Assembly (NCBI GenBank): GCA_959605475.1
Contig: CAUHFS010000006.1
Coordinates: forward strand, 1 to 57,736
Reading direction: 5' to 3'
DNA: 57,736 nucleotides
From: an uncultured Collinsella sp.
Lineage (GTDB): Bacteria; Actinomycetota; Coriobacteriia; Coriobacteriales; Coriobacteriaceae
Notes under the pieces: model-generated
What the model was told of the DNA's origin: nothing
What the model saw: only the letters and a program-made list of their open reading frames with translations
Database searches by the model: none
Program-made: the position numbers and the translations under genes
Shown here: piece by piece, positions 32,998 to 48,767 of the stretch
Layout of the letters: each line of letters opens with the position of its first letter
Numbering within the stretch: position 1 is the stretch's first letter

Positions 32998-35097
32998 TTA
33001 GGCGTTCTTGCTCATGACCTCGTCCACGATGGACTTGGGCGCGGGCTCATAAGAGTCGAACTGCATCGTGTAGGATGCACGGCCCTGGGTCTGGGAGCGA
33101 AGGTCGGTAGCGTAACCGAACATCTCGCCCAGCGGCACCTTGGCACGGATGAGCTTGCTGTTCTTGCGATCCTCCATGCCCTCGATCTTGCCGCGGCGAC
33201 CGGAGAGGTTGCCCATAACGTCGCCCATGTACTGCTCGGGGGTCTCGACCTCGACAGCCATGATCGGCTCGAGCAGCTGCGGATCGGACTTCTTGAGAGC
33301 GTCCTTGATAGCCATGGAACCGGCGATCTTGAAGGCGGCCTCGGAGGAGTCGACCTCGTGGTAAGAACCGTCGAACAGAGTGACCTTAACGTCGAGAACC
33401 GGGAAGCCGGCGATAACACCGGTGTTCAGGGCCTCCTGGATGCCCTTGTCGATGGACGGGATGTACTCCTTGGGCACGACGCCGCCGACGATAGCGTTGA
33501 CGAACTCGTAGCCGAAGCCCTCCTCCATCTTCTCGAGCTTGATGACGGCGTGGCCGTACTGACCGCGACCACCGGACTGACGGACGAACTTGCCCTCAGC
33601 CTTCTCGACGTCGTGACCAGCGGTCTCGCGATAGGCAACCTGGGGCTTACCAACGTTAGCGTCAACCTTGAACTCACGGAGCAGACGGTCGACGATGATC
33701 TCGAGGTGCAGCTCGCCCATGCCGGCGATGATGGTCTGGCCAGTCTCGTGGTTGGTGGACACCTGGAAGGTCGGGTCCTCCTCGGCGAGCTTGGTCAGAG
33801 CCAGGGACATCTTGTCCTGCTCGGCCTTGGTCTTGGGCTCGATGGCAACGTCAATAACGGGCTTAGCGAACTCAATCTTCTCGAGGACGATCTCCTTGCC
33901 CTCGGCGCACAGGGTGTCACCGGTGGTGGAGTTCTTGAAGCCGACGCAAGCGACGATGTCGCCGGCGGCAGCGTCGTCACGGTCGATACGCTCGGCGGCA
34001 TTCATCTCGAGGATGCGGCCGAGGCGCTCGCGCTGACCGTTGGAAGCGTTGACAACGTAGGAGCCGGACTCGGCGCGGCCGGAGTAAACGCGGACGTAGG
34101 TGAGCTTACCGACGAACGGGTCGGTCATGATCTTGAAGACCAGGCCGGAGAAGGGCTCGTCGAAGGAAGGATGACGCTGAATCTCCTCGCCGGTGTCCGG
34201 ATCGGTACCGGTGACGGCCTCAACGTCGAGCGGGCTGGGCAGGTAGTCGACGACAGCGTCGAGCAGCTCCTGAACGCCCTTGTTCTTGTAGGCGGAACCC
34301 ACGAAGACGAGGTTGAGCTCGTTGGCCAGAACGCCCTTGCGCAGAGCAGCCTTGAGCTCCTCGACGGTGAAGTCCTCCTCCATGAGGATCTTCTCCATGA
34401 GCTCGTCGTCAAAGCTGGCAGCAGCGTCGAGGAGCTCCTCGCGCTTGGTGGCAGCGATGTCGGCGAACTCAGCCGGGATCTCGTCCATCGGCTCGGGGTA
34501 GGTCATACCCTTCTCGTCGGCCTTGAAGTCCCATGCGGTCATGGTGACGAGGTCGATGACGCCCCAGAAGTTGTCCTCGGCGCCCATCGGGACCTGAGCG
34601 GCCACGGCGTTAGCGTCGAGACGATCCTTCATGGTCTCGATAGCGTTGAAGAAGTCAGCGCCCACGCGGTCATACTTGTTGATGAAGGCGATGCGGGGGA
34701 CGTTGAAGGTAGAAGCCTGACGCCAAACGGTCTCAGACTGGGGCTGAACGCCGGCAACGGCGTCGAAGACGGCGACAGCGCCATCGAGGACGCGCAGGCA
34801 GCGCTCGACCTCGGCGGTGAAGTCAACGTGGCCCGGGGTGTCGATGATCTGGATGCGGTAGTCCTTACCGTCCTTGTTCCAGAAGCACGTGGTAGCAGCG
34901 GAGGTAATGGTTACGCCGCGCTCCTGCTCCTGAACCATCCAGTCCATGGTGGCAGCGCCCTCATGGACCTCACCGATCTTGTGGGTCTTACCGGTGTAGT
35001 AAAGAATACGCTCGGTCGTGGTGGTCTTACCGGCATCGATGTGGGCCATGATGCCGATGTTACGGGTATCGGAAAGCTTGTACTTAGGCTTAGCCAT
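32998..35097 (-). CDS. fusA: Translation elongation factor G
   Basis: The 699-residue GTPase has G1 MAHIDAGKTTTTERILYYTG (residues 17-36), G2 RGVTITSAATT, G3 IIDTPGHVDF and G4 INKYDRVGADF, then domains II-V, including the SGGRGQYGHAVIKLE domain IV segment. It drives ribosomal translocation. It is flanked by rpsG and rpsJ; the tuf gene that usually follows fusA is absent here. Confidence 0.98.
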   Translation of the reverse strand: MAKPKYKLSDTRNIGIMAHIDAGKTTTTERILYYTGKTHKIGEVHEGAATMDWMVQEQERGVTITSAATTCFWNKDGKDYRIQIIDTPGHVDFTAEVERCLRVLDGAVAVFDAVAGVQPQSETVWRQASTFNVPRIAFINKYDRVGADFFNAIETMKDRLDANAVAAQVPMGAEDNFWGVIDLVTMTAWDFKADEKGMTYPEPMDEIPAEFADIAATKREELLDAAASFDDELMEKILMEEDFTVEELKAALRKGVLANELNLVFVGSAYKNKGVQELLDAVVDYLPSPLDVEAVTGTDPDTGEEIQRHPSFDEPFSGLVFKIMTDPFVGKLTYVRVYSGRAESGSYVVNASNGQRERLGRILEMNAAERIDRDDAAAGDIVACVGFKNSTTGDTLCAEGKEIVLEKIEFAKPVIDVAIEPKTKAEQDKMSLALTKLAEEDPTFQVSTNHETGQTIIAGMGELHLEIIVDRLLREFKVDANVGKPQVAYRETAGHDVEKAEGKFVRQSGGRGQYGHAVIKLEKMEEGFGYEFVNAIVGGVVPKEYIPSIDKGIQEALNTGVIAGFPVLDVKVTLFDGSYHEVDSSEAAFKIAGSMAIKDALKKSDPQLLEPIMAVEVETPEQYMGDVMGNLSGRRGKIEGMEDRKNSKLIRAKVPLGEMFGYATDLRSQTQGRASYTMQFDSYEPAPKSIVDEVMSKNA

Positions 35098-35116
35098 GTT
35101 AGTTCCTTACCTTAAC

Positions 35117-35590
35117 TTACCAACGATAGTGAGAGAACGCGCGGTTGGCCTCGGCCATCTTGAAGACGTCCTCACGCTTCTTGACGGAAGCGCCCAGGCC
35201 GTTGGAAGCGTCGAGGATCTCGTTGGCGAGACGCTCGGCCATGGTCTTCTCCTTGCGAGCGCGGGAGAAGTTGACGATCCAGCGGATACCCAGAGCGGTG
35301 GAACGACGGGAGTTGACCTCCATCGGGACCTGATAGGTAGCGCCACCGACACGCTTGGGCTTAACCTCGAGCGTGGGCTTGACGTTGTCCATAGCCTTCT
35401 TGAAGGTAGCGAGAGCGTCGCCACCCTCGGACTTCTCGGCAACGATCTCGAAAGCGGTGTAAACGATGCGCTCAGCGGTGGCCTTCTTGCCGTCAAGAAG
35501 GACCTTGTTGATGAGCTGAGTCACCAGGCGGTTGTTGTAAACGGCGTCAGGCTGAACCTCACGACGATTAGCTGCTGCACGACGCGGCAT
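35117..35590 (-). CDS. rpsG: 30S ribosomal protein S7
   Basis: The 157-residue protein begins MPRRAAANRREVQPDAVYNN and has the conserved KPTLEVKPKRVGGATYQVPM and the C-terminal NRAFSHYRW. It nucleates the 30S head. It is 19 bp upstream of fusA and 73 bp after rpsL. Confidence 0.97.
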   Translation of the reverse strand: MPRRAAANRREVQPDAVYNNRLVTQLINKVLLDGKKATAERIVYTAFEIVAEKSEGGDALATFKKAMDNVKPTLEVKPKRVGGATYQVPMEVNSRRSTALGIRWIVNFSRARKEKTMAERLANEILDASNGLGASVKKREDVFKMAEANRAFSHYRW

Positions 35591-35663
35591 GTGAAATCTC
35601 CTTAAGTGTCTACCGTGCGGCGCTTAGGCGGCACACGGCGAAAGTATCAAAACGTTATCTGGC

Positions 35664-36041
35664 TTATTTGGCCTTGGGGCGCTTAGCACCGTACTTGGAA
35701 CGGGCCTGCATACGGTTCTGGACCGGAGCAGCGTCGTAGGCGCCACGGATGACGTGATAACGGACACCAGGGAGGTCACGGACACGACCGCCGCGGACGA
35801 GCACGATGGAGTGCTCCTGCAGGTTGTGGCCCTCACCCGGGATGTAAGCAGTAACTTCGATGCCGTTGACAAGGCGAACACGGGCAACCTTACGAAGAGC
35901 CGAGTTCGGCTTCTTGGGGCTCGTGGTGAAGACGCGGGTGCACACGCCGCGCTTCTGGGAGTTGTGCTGCAGAGCAGCGTTCTTGGACTTCTTGGGCACG
36001 GAACGACGGCCCTGGCGAACCAGCTGGTTAATAGTAGGCAA
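35664..36041 (-). CDS. rpsL: 30S ribosomal protein S12
   Basis: The 125-residue protein reads PTINQLVRQGRRSVPKKSKN from a TTG start codon at 36041, with AAGGAG seven bases upstream; no better ATG is available. The decoding loops TTSPKKPNSALRKVARVRL and the PGEGHNLQEHS segment are intact, and the lysines linked to streptomycin resistance are wild type. It is the first gene of the str-type operon rpsL-rpsG-fusA-rpsJ. Confidence 0.97.
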   Translation of the reverse strand: MPTINQLVRQGRRSVPKKSKNAALQHNSQKRGVCTRVFTTSPKKPNSALRKVARVRLVNGIEVTAYIPGEGHNLQEHSIVLVRGGRVRDLPGVRYHVIRGAYDAAPVQNRMQARSKYGAKRPKAK

Positions 36042-36134
36042 AGCGTACTCCTTCTCGAATGATTCCAGCTTTCTGTAAAGTGCAACGGCTTGAATCGAGG
36101 GGTCAGCATCCCCCTACGAAACACGCAGTTCGAT

Positions 36135-36187
36135 AGGATACGTGGCGTTAGCTGTGCCGTCAACAGACCACGCCGCCGGGCGTATCC
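36135..36187 (-). promoter_or_regulatory. Promoter of the rpsL operon with upstream GGATACGCCCG motif
   Basis: On the minus strand TTGACG (36163-36158), 17 bases, then TATCCT (36140-36135) form a good housekeeping promoter, predicting a leader of about 87 bases. Immediately upstream is GGATACGCCCG (36187-36177) followed by GCG and GCGTG, sharing its first 11 bases with the motif ahead of rplC. Confidence 0.75.
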
Positions 36188-36246
36188 CAAAATTGGCACA
36201 TTTCCGCAAAGCCTACACAAAAGGAATCCCCTCCTGTACGCGGGGG

Positions 36247-36387
36247 CGGATTCTCGGGCCGTGCGGCACAGGGGTTAAGTTTGCTGCTCTACAGTCCTGG
36301 CTCGCACGGAGAGCACATTAAGTGCTCTCCGGCTCGTGCGAAACTCGCGACAAACTTAACCCCCGCGCCGCCCGGGCCGGGAATCCG
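36247..36387. repeat. Large palindromic element, copy 2 (upstream of rpsL)
   Basis: Arms of 37 bp (36247-36283 and 36351-36387) are inverted copies with five mismatches, some able to form G-U pairs. The 67-bp core reads AGTCCTGGCTCGCACGGAG and onward, with the inner GAGAGCAC-ATTAA-GTGCTCTC hairpin. The core is shared with copies 1 and 3, but the arms are not. It lies 206 bp ahead of the rpsL start, just upstream of its promoter. Confidence 0.88.
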
Positions 36388-36410
36388 ACGTGCTCGTCAG
36401 GGAAACGCTA

Positions 36411-36442
36411 CCTGCCAAAAAGGGACAGGTTTATTTTGGTCG
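36411..36442. repeat. Hairpin with GGGACAG loop
   Basis: CC..CCAAAA and TTTTGG..GG pair around AGGGACAGGTTTA. The loop and part of the stem are the same as in the hairpin at 733-773. From here to 36689 no gene is seen, only an inverted TATACGG/CCGTATA pair near 36600-36635. Confidence 0.75.
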
Positions 36443-36689
36443 GTTTTATCTGGGGAAGCGCTGCACTTCAGCGGTGATCTGCTCTCATCTGCCATAGGAA
36501 AATCGGCGGCGTTTTCGGAAGTATGCGGCAAATTTTGAACTTACCGAGCACACAGGGATTTTGCGATAACAAACCCGCAGGTAGAACGCTTGAGCATATA
36601 CGGTGTGGTCGAACCATCAAGATTTTGCCGTATACTTCAGAAATGCAGGCGAATATCGTGCGGTCTAACCGCCCATTTACCGCAAAGAA

Positions 36690-36716
36690 GGCCGCTTCCC
36701 CTAGTAGGAAGCGGCC
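36690..36716 (-). terminator. Terminator behind the anti-sigma gene
   Basis: GGCCGCTTCC pairs with GGAAGCGGCC around a seven-base loop, eight bases after the stop codon. On the minus strand it is followed by TTCTTT. Confidence 0.85.
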
Positions 36717-36723
36717 CCAAATC

Positions 36724-37800
36724 TTACGAATAGACGATGGTAAAGGGTTCCGACGTTTCGGCGCCCCCTGTTGAAGTGCAGCGTGTGCCCTCAAGCGTTA
36801 CTGAGACCACTTGGTCGACATCAATCAACTTCGTTGGCACCCAGATGTTCTCTCCGCTATTGCGCGTATAAGAAAAATATAAGTTGAACGCCCCTGCGTC
36901 GTCATCTTCGATAATCTGCTCCGATCCATCCTTGTAGGTAACCGTCAACTTCTTCGTGACTGCGTCAATGCCCAGATCATCGATGTGCGTCTGGATGGAA
37001 AACGGGCTGATCTCGAGAGGCGTGTCATCGGAGCGGAGTTCCTTAGTATCGACGTACGCTCCAACGCTAAACTCGGGTGTCGATGCCTCGAACGGCTTCG
37101 CATCCTCTCCTTCGCCCTCGGTCCACGAGATATTCCAGGTGACCGCATGTTGAAAACCTCGCTCGCGATCCATAGAAGCAAAGTACATCGTGCCATTAAT
37201 GACAGTATCGCTTGATGTGTCCTTATCAATGGTGCAGCGTGTATCAGCCCATTCCTCGCCGAAGTTCATGCTGGGTGTACCGATGCCTTGTTCTTCTTCA
37301 CCATAGAGAACAAGTTCGCCTGTCTCTGCTGCCGGCTTGTAGTAGTTAACACCATTTGGATTGGACAGCGTAAACGTCACAGCACCGCAGCCGTTTTGGT
37401 CGATAGCCATATCATGAATGTCGAGTGTATAGCCGTTGCCCTCGACGGACAGATTGACCTTCTGTACTGAACCCTCCAAGCTTTGGGGCGCGATACCATC
37501 ACCAAACTCTCTGGTGTAGGTATATTTAGTCCCCGACGAGCCACCTTGAGTCCAGGTAACGGACTCTCCGTTGCCATGGTTTCCCCAGGCAGAGGCAAAA
37601 TAACTGGAATTGACAACAGCGTAGGCGACCCCTCCGGTCGCCAGCACTCCGGCAAGACATCCGATTACGGCAACATACAGAGGCTTCGCGTGACCCTTTC
37701 GGCGAAGCGGCTCGCCAGCAGCGGCATAAAAAACACGGTCAGCAAGATCGCTATCGGCTTGGACGGACTCGAAGGCCTGCTTGATCTGGTTGGATTTCAC
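36724..37800 (-). CDS. Single-pass membrane protein, probable anti-sigma factor (DUF4179-like)
   Basis: The 358-residue protein has a short cytoplasmic N-terminus (1-40), one membrane helix (about 41-62) and a large outer domain rich in beta strand. This is the layout of DUF4179-type anti-sigma proteins encoded behind ECF sigma genes. Its start overlaps the end of the sigma gene at 37751 by 50 bases, so the two are translationally coupled. The outer domain may sense an envelope signal; the signal is unknown. Family name is by layout and context only. Confidence 0.65.
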   Translation of the reverse strand: MKSNQIKQAFESVQADSDLADRVFYAAAGEPLRRKGHAKPLYVAVIGCLAGVLATGGVAYAVVNSSYFASAWGNHGNGESVTWTQGGSSGTKYTYTREFGDGIAPQSLEGSVQKVNLSVEGNGYTLDIHDMAIDQNGCGAVTFTLSNPNGVNYYKPAAETGELVLYGEEEQGIGTPSMNFGEEWADTRCTIDKDTSSDTVINGTMYFASMDRERGFQHAVTWNISWTEGEGEDAKPFEASTPEFSVGAYVDTKELRSDDTPLEISPFSIQTHIDDLGIDAVTKKLTVTYKDGSEQIIEDDDAGAFNLYFSYTRNSGENIWVPTKLIDVDQVVSVTLEGTRCTSTGGAETSEPFTIVYS

Positions 37801-38269
37801 GGTCGCCCTCCTCTAGGATGAACTTGAGCTTCGATCTGCCGCGAGCTAAACGCGTTCGAACGGTCGCGGCTGGCACATGCAGTAACTCGGCAATTTCTGA
37901 AGTCGAGAAGCCCAGATAGTAATAGAGCACGATAGGAATACGGAATCGCTCAGGAAGTCGCATAACGTCTGACAGGACCGCCTTGGTCTCCTCCTGCGCC
38001 GTCGAAAGCGAATCGGCCAGATTCTCAATATCCTCCACACGCCTCCATGGCTTTCGAAAGAGCGATTTGCATTCATTGATCGTGACCCGGATAAGCCATC
38101 GACGAAGATGTTCCCAGCTTTCAAATTGCGCATCGCTTTTGAGTAACTTCAGAAAGACATCTTGAGCGACATCATCGGCGTCAGCACGATCGCGCAGATA
38201 CGTCAATGCGATTCGAAACACGACATCCCGGTGATCTTCGACTGCCTGTCTAAAAGCTTGTTCTTCCAT
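37751..38269 (-). CDS. ECF-type RNA polymerase sigma factor
   Basis: The start ATG 38269 follows GGGAGGTG. The 172-residue protein has region 2 (HRDVVFRIALTYLRDRADAD, then DVAQDVFLKLLK) and region 4 (LPERFRIPIVLYYYLGFSTS, then EIAELLHVPAATVRTRLARG). It directs RNA polymerase to a small stress or envelope regulon. It lies about 200 bp beyond the rpoC terminator with its own upstream gap. The overlapping downstream gene is its likely inhibitor. Confidence 0.92.
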   Translation of the reverse strand: MEEQAFRQAVEDHRDVVFRIALTYLRDRADADDVAQDVFLKLLKSDAQFESWEHLRRWLIRVTINECKSLFRKPWRRVEDIENLADSLSTAQEETKAVLSDVMRLPERFRIPIVLYYYLGFSTSEIAELLHVPAATVRTRLARGRSKLKFILEEGDREIQPDQAGLRVRPSR

Positions 38270-38364
38270 AATCACCTCCCGGTGACGTTAATGGTTCTCG
38301 ATGAGGCCCTCACCATAGATACGCTTTGACCGAACGGAATGTTTCAAATTCAAGCAGGAAAAAC

Positions 38365-38398
38365 CTACCAAAATAAACCTGTCCCTTTTTGGCAAGGG
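38365..38398. repeat. Hairpin with GGGACAG loop (inverted orientation)
   Basis: CC..CCAAAA pairs with TTTTGG..AGG around TAAACCTGTCCCT. The loop is the reverse complement of those at 733 and 36411. Confidence 0.72.
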
Positions 38399-38435
38399 AT
38401 CAACGGAACGCAACAGGTTGAGCATACGCAAGCGA

Positions 38436-38535
38436 GCGGCCCCCAGAGCGTACAAGATGGCATGAAAAAGGCAGGGCATTGACCTTTTGGTCATGCCCTG
38501 CCTTTTGAATGACAGATTGTAGCTCTGGGGGCCGC
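38436..38535. terminator. Nested palindrome with terminator behind rpoC
   Basis: Outer arms GCGGCCCCCAGAGC (38436-38449) and GCTCTGGGGGCCGC (38522-38535) are perfect inverted copies. Inside, AAAAGGCAGGGCAT.GACC pairs with GGTCATGCCCTGCCTTTT (38466-38506), an intrinsic terminator for rpoBC. The arms-plus-inner-hairpin layout resembles the large elements ahead of the ribosomal operons, but with a different core. Confidence 0.85.
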
Positions 38536-38579
38536 GCAGCGACGGAGGTCGCCGCCGTTCGTTAGAACGGCGGAACTAA

Positions 38580-43058
<4,479 letters not shown>

Positions 43059-43064
43059 AGTCAA

Positions 43065-46556
<3,492 letters not shown>

Positions 46557-46629
46557 CAGGTTTTTCCTCCTTCACGGAAATGCTCGGTGGGTTGGCGAGG
46601 CATAGCTTCGCCAGTTATCGCAACCTAAT

Positions 46630-46657
46630 AGTTTATCAGGTACCGACCGTTGGGCAA
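46630..46657 (-). promoter_or_regulatory. Candidate rpoBC promoter
   Basis: On the minus strand TTGCCC (46657-46652), 16 bases, TAAACT (46635-46630). The leader to the rpoB GTG would be about 65 bases. This suggests that rpoBC is not solely read through from rplJL, which lies beyond galU and a terminator. Confidence 0.55.
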
Positions 46658-46819
46658 GAAAAGCCTTGACGCGATTGAGTTTTTGGAGTAGCAAAGTTTT
46701 TCGACAGAAAAGGTGCAGGTAGATAGTGGTATACCGAACATCTGTTCATATATTTTCTGTGAACGAGGTTGCTGGTGCGGACCGCTGAATGACGGAATGG
46801 CGGCGAGGGTTGGCCGGGT

Positions 46820-46989
46820 GGAAACTGCGTCCCGTTTTGAGGCCTCAAACTGGGTCGCAGTTTCCGGTTGAACCCTGTTTGGGAAACCGTGTCCCATTCT
46901 GAGCCGAAATTCCGGGTCGCGCTTTCCGCTAGGGGCTCCAACCGGAAAGCGCATCCCAGAATTCGACCAAATTGTGGGTCGCACTTTCC
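46820..46989. repeat. Three tandem 46-bp palindromes with a 62-bp period
   Basis: Units span 46820-46865, 46882-46927 and 46944-46989. Each starts GGAAA and ends TTTCC, with TCCC and GGGTCGC at fixed places, and each folds into one long hairpin. Unit starts are exactly 62 bp apart with 16-bp spacers. Stems vary between units while staying mostly self-complementary. They lie upstream of the rpoB promoter and behind galU. Confidence 0.88.
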
Positions 46990-47016
46990 GGGACTAAGCT
47001 GTAGATTGCATAAAAA

Positions 47017-47044
47017 ACGGGCGCGAACCGAGGTCCGCACCCGT
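47017..47044 (-). terminator. Terminator behind galU
   Basis: ACGGG.GCG pairs with CGC.CCCGT, followed by TTTTTTA on the minus strand, 20 bases after the galU stop codon. Confidence 0.8.
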
Positions 47045-47064
47045 AAAAGTTGATGCCCAAAGGC

Positions 47065-47973
47065 CTATTTGCGCATCAAACCGCCGCGCTCGTCGATGGC
47101 GTCCCAGAAGGCGCCGGCAAAGCGAGGATCGTTTGCAGCCATGAGGGCGTTGGTGGCCATCCAGCCAGACGGGGTACCGGTATCGTAGCCCGACAGCGGG
47201 TCGATGACGACAGCGTACATGGCCTCGCGATCGAGCGAACGTGCCATGGCGTCGGTCAGCTGGATCTCGCCGCCCTTACCGGCCTGCTGATCGGCCAGCA
47301 GGTCCATGACCAGCGGGCTCAGCAGGTAGCGACCGACGATGTACAGGTTGGACGGAGCCGCCTCGGGAGCGGGCTTCTCAACCAGGCCGCCGATGCGCCA
47401 AACGGCACCGGGCTCGTCGTCAGCGGCATTCTCGAAGCCCTCGAGAGAGCCCACGCGATCGCCGGCGATGACGCCATAGCGGCTGACTTCCTCGGGAGCG
47501 CACGCGGCAACGGCGATAACCGAAGCGCCACCGTGCTCCTTGGAGACGGCCAGCATCTTGTCGCAGATGTCGCGGTTGGGCACAACGTAGTCGCCCAGAA
47601 GAACCAGGAAGTTCTCCCCTGCCACAGCGTCGGCGGCAGAGCGAATGGCGTGACCGAGGCCCTTGGGCTCGTACTGATAACGGAAGTCAACCGGCATACC
47701 GCCCGCATGAGCGACAGCGTCGGCGTAGGCGTCCTTACCGCGCTCGCGCAGCAGGTTCTCGAGCGAACGGTCGGGCTGGAAGTAGTTCAGCAGCTCGGGC
47801 TTGCCGGGCGAGGTGACGATGATGGCGTCGTCGACCTCCTCGGGATCGAGCGCCTCCTCAACGACATACTGGATGACCGGCTTATCGAGAACCGGCAGCA
47901 TCTCTTTGGGCGTGCACTTGGTGCCAGGCAGAAAACGCGTGCCAAGACCGGCGGCGGGGATGATTGCCTTCAT
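47065..47973 (-). CDS. galU: UTP--glucose-1-phosphate uridylyltransferase
   Basis: The start is taken at ATG 47973 (MKAIIPAAGLGTRFLPGTKC); a TTG three codons upstream is better spaced from AAAGGA and is an alternative. The 302-residue nucleotidyltransferase has the GLGTRFLPGTK loop and the family segments PKEMLPVLDKPVIQYVVEEA and KGLGHAIRSA. It makes UDP-glucose for wall and polysaccharide synthesis. It lies between rplL and rpoB, which are usually adjacent, and has its own terminator. No firm promoter was found in the 48000-48230 gap. Confidence 0.95.
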   Translation of the reverse strand: MKAIIPAAGLGTRFLPGTKCTPKEMLPVLDKPVIQYVVEEALDPEEVDDAIIVTSPGKPELLNYFQPDRSLENLLRERGKDAYADAVAHAGGMPVDFRYQYEPKGLGHAIRSAADAVAGENFLVLLGDYVVPNRDICDKMLAVSKEHGGASVIAVAACAPEEVSRYGVIAGDRVGSLEGFENAADDEPGAVWRIGGLVEKPAPEAAPSNLYIVGRYLLSPLVMDLLADQQAGKGGEIQLTDAMARSLDREAMYAVVIDPLSGYDTGTPSGWMATNALMAANDPRFAGAFWDAIDERGGLMRK

Positions 47974-48231
47974 ATTATTCAAGGATCCTTTCGCAGGCGC
48001 AGAATGCGCCCTGTGCGTGCGGCACGGCGGCCGCAGACCAAATTGCGATACCGAAGTATCTTACCGCCGGGACCAGGCGCTACCGCTAGGCAAACGCCAT
48101 TCTTCAGCAGGTCAACGCAAATTATTGCTCGAATGGTGCAATTTTATCGCCCAACGGTAGTGACCCCAAAGCACTGCAAACGGCAGCAATTTGCATGCCG
48201 AGCCAGCAAAATAGAGGGGTCATAACAAAAA

Positions 48232-48260
48232 AGACGGGGCTCGCAATGCGAACCCCGTCT
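48232..48260 (-). terminator. Terminator behind rplL
   Basis: AGACGGGG.TCGC pairs with GCGA.CCCCGTCT, followed by a T-run on the minus strand. It separates rplJL from galU and rpoBC. Confidence 0.9.
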
Positions 48261-48287
48261 GCAAAGAAATCTGGCGAGAAAGCCTGA

Positions 48288-48665
48288 TTACTTGAGGGTG
48301 ACAGCAGCGCCAGCAGCCTCGAGCTTCTCCTTGGCAGCCTCGGCGTCCTCCTTCTTGGCACCCTCGAGAACAGCCTTGGGAGCGCCCTCGACGACCTCCT
48401 TGGCCTCCTTCAGGCCAAGGTTGGTGAGCTCACGGACGGCCTTGATGACCTGGATCTTGTTGTCGCCGAAGCCCTCGAGCACGACGTCAAACTCGGTCTT
48501 CTCCTCGGCCTCAGCAGCGCCAGCAGCGGGAGCGGCGACAACAGCAGCAGGAGCAGCGGCGGAAACGCCGAAGGTGTCCTCGATAGCCTTGACGAGCTCG
48601 GAAGCCTCGAGAAGGGTCATTTCCTTAAGAGCATCGATGATCTCATCGGTGGTAAGCTTAGCCAT
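48288..48665 (-). CDS. rplL: 50S ribosomal protein L7/L12
   Basis: The start ATG 48665 (MAKLTTDEIIDALKEMTLLE) follows AAAGGAC. The 125-residue acidic protein has the N-terminal dimer helices, an Ala/Pro hinge (about 36-55) and the C-terminal domain with FGDNKIQVIKAVRELTNLGL. It forms the stalk that recruits translation GTPases. It is 102 bp downstream of rplJ. Confidence 0.97.
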   Translation of the reverse strand: MAKLTTDEIIDALKEMTLLEASELVKAIEDTFGVSAAAPAAVVAAPAAGAAEAEEKTEFDVVLEGFGDNKIQVIKAVRELTNLGLKEAKEVVEGAPKAVLEGAKKEDAEAAKEKLEAAGAAVTLK

Positions 48666-48767
48666 TTCTAAGTCCTTTCGGTTTCCGTGCGGATGCACGG
48701 AGATCAGTTAAAACACGGCGCGAATGCGCCAGGGGTGCGGCGTTGCCGCCGCGGGTGAAAACAGCGA

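Noticed and set aside
32728..35115. A 795-codon plus-strand frame opposite fusA
   Set aside because: Shadow of the high-GC fusA gene; the same effect occurs opposite rpoB, rpoC and feoB.
36468..36794. 108-codon minus-strand frame behind the anti-sigma gene
   Set aside because: It overlaps the anti-sigma gene end and its terminator and lacks a start site; probably an intergenic repeat.
46820..46989. CRISPR array
   Set aside because: Repeats are long palindromes with variable stems, spacers are only 16 bp, and no cas genes are near.
46625..47040. Open frames of 119-134 codons ahead of rpoB
   Set aside because: They are produced by the three 46-bp palindromes and have no ribosome-binding site.
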